Source of the DNA: Actinomycetes bacterium
GTDB lineage: Bacteria > Actinomycetota > Actinomycetes > Streptosporangiales > Streptosporangiaceae
Length of the DNA stretch: 6,666 bases
NCBI GenBank assembly: GCA_025964635.1
Contig: JAOPYP010000299.1
Location: forward strand, 1-6,666
Direction: 5' to 3'
In this document: piece by piece, positions 6,176-6,666 of the stretch
Layout of the letters: every line of letters starts with the position of its first letter
Position numbering within the stretch: position 1 is the first letter of the stretch
The notes under the pieces: generated by a model
What the model saw: only the letters and a program-made list of their open reading frames with translations
What the model was told of the DNA's origin: nothing
Databases searched by the model: none
Position numbers and translations under genes: made by a program

Positions 6176-6281
6176 CAGCAGTTGCGCCGGCCAGGGCTCC
6201 CCAGCCGGTCAGCCGTGGCCAGACACGGCGTGCTGGCGGGCAGCGCTGCCGCTGGCGGCGGGGGGTGTCCCCATGTTCTTT

Positions 6282-6312
6282 GCCAAGCCGCTGGGCTGGG
6301 CTTGGCGTTTTT
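6282..6312 (+). terminator. Intrinsic terminator at the IS110 deletion joint
   Basis: GCCAAGCC (6282-6289) and GGCTTGGC (6299-6306) form a perfect 8-bp stem around a 9-base loop, followed by G and five T (6308-6312): a textbook plus-strand intrinsic terminator. It lies about 105 bases after the lipoprotein stop and faces IS110 transcription coming the other way. The right arm and T-run overlap the transposase codons for Lys-Asn-Ala. Confidence 0.75.
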
Positions 6313-6666
6313 GAGCCGGTGGTTGCCGCGGCGGCTGCGGGTCTCACCGTTGAGGGTGGTGCCGGATTGGCAGGTGACCGGGGCCAGGCCGGCGTAGGCG
6401 GCGAGCTTGCTGCCGTTGGTGAAGGCGGAGCCGTCGCCTATCTCGGCGAGGATACGGGCGCCGGTCCGCGGCCCGATCCCTGGCATGGATGCCAGCAGCT
6501 CACCGGAAGGGCAGGACAGGAACGCCTCCTCGATCTCGGCGGCCAGCGCATCGCGGCGGCTGCTGACCCGGTCCAGCTCGCTGATGACCCGTCCGGTGGC
6601 GGCCTCAGCGGGGACGTCCTGGGCAGCCAGGGCAGCCGCGATCGTGGTGCTGACCTTGCCGGCGAT
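6304..6666 (-). pseudogene. IS110-family transposase, C-terminal domain, 3'-truncated
   Basis: From the right edge the frame reads a helical linker (VSTTIAAALAAQDVP, then SELDRVSSRRDALAAEIEEAF), followed by the Transposase_20 helix-hairpin-helix segment LLASMPGIGPRTGARILAEIG, then KLAAYAGLAPV and SRRGNHRLKNA. The conserved serine of this domain is kept (codon at 6366-6364, in QSGTT), but the residue two before it is Cys where many family members carry Arg. After KNA (about 6304) the expected FLAAF...YYDRKRAEGKRHN...LARRR part is absent. The open frame continues to a stop at 6052-6054 but reads Pro- and Arg-rich nonsense across the lipoprotein gene. The N-terminal DEDD domain would lie outside the window. 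It is not the missing half of the fragment at 2765-3220, because the order along the minus strand is wrong for that. Confidence 0.88.

Larger units (their letters stand above)
6260..6666 (-). mobile_element. IS110-family element, right-end half with internal deletion (copy 2)
   Basis: The C-terminal transposase domain reads from the right window edge down to about 6304, and the element's left half must lie beyond 6666. After residue motif HRLKNA the expected last 70 or so residues of the family are missing, and the sequence jumps to a segment containing CATGGGGACACC on the minus strand, which I believe resembles the post-gene right end of actinobacterial IS110 elements. GGGGGGTGT at 6260-6268 mirrors the left end of copy 1. 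The exact end is not determined. Between 6176 and 6259 I see only a 12-bp GGCAGCGCTGCC palindrome (6239-6250). Confidence 0.6.

Noticed and set aside
2765..6666. The two IS110 transposase pieces as two halves of one element split by a 3-kb insertion
   Set aside because: Both are on the minus strand, so the N-terminal piece should have the higher coordinates. It has the lower ones, so these must be two copies unless a rearrangement occurred.
1..6666. CRISPR array, tRNA, rRNA, toxin-antitoxin or phage-defence system
   Set aside because: No regularly spaced repeats, no cloverleaf or conserved rRNA strings, and no protein motifs of such systems were seen on either strand.

Overview
The window is high-GC DNA with strong G/C bias at third codon positions, GC-rich hairpin terminators without U-tracts, and secreted polysaccharide-degrading functions. 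This fits a filamentous actinobacterium (Streptomyces-, Streptosporangiales- or Catenulispora-like); the exact taxon cannot be read from the sequence.

Layout. (1) Bases 1-340, minus strand: the first 113 codons of a secreted GH54 alpha-L-arabinofuranosidase (AbfB type), running off the left edge. Its upstream region has a plausible promoter with a perfect 12-bp LacI-family-type operator in the -35/-10 spacer, and a second near-identical operator downstream in the leader. (2) Bases 594-2420, minus strand: a DHA2-type (14-helix) MFS drug/proton antiporter. Its open frame runs about 136 codons past the normal family end, into the abfB promoter, as an Arg-rich tail that looks like read-through after loss of the stop codon. 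(3) Bases 2421-2824: no recognisable gene; a perfect 10-bp inverted repeat at 2638-2665. (4) Bases 2765-3220, minus strand: the N-terminal DEDD domain of an IS110-family transposase, cut off after about 132 residues, with remains of the element's left end upstream. (5) Bases 3390-4006: mostly non-coding, with one doubtful small ORF and an AT-rich palindrome before the next gene. (6) Bases 4007-5692, plus strand: a secreted 561-aa protein of an uncharacterised, probably beta-propeller-like family, closed by a 15-bp perfect hairpin. (7) Bases 5786-6175, plus strand: a 129-aa lipoprotein with a carboxypeptidase-regulatory-like beta-sandwich. (8) Bases about 6260-6666, minus strand: a second IS110 copy, containing the C-terminal transposase domain without its last third. 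The deletion joint coincides with a good intrinsic terminator for the plus-strand lipoprotein gene.

How it fits together. The left part suggests arabinan/arabinoxylan use under sugar-responsive LacI-type repression, next to an unrelated exporter. The middle two secreted/lipoprotein genes lie between two decayed IS110 copies in the same orientation, so they may be, or once were, a composite mobile segment. I see no defence system, CRISPR array, tRNA or rRNA, and no clear new multi-gene system. The points most worth a second look are the double operator of abfB, the terminator at the IS joint, and the uncharacterised secreted protein.
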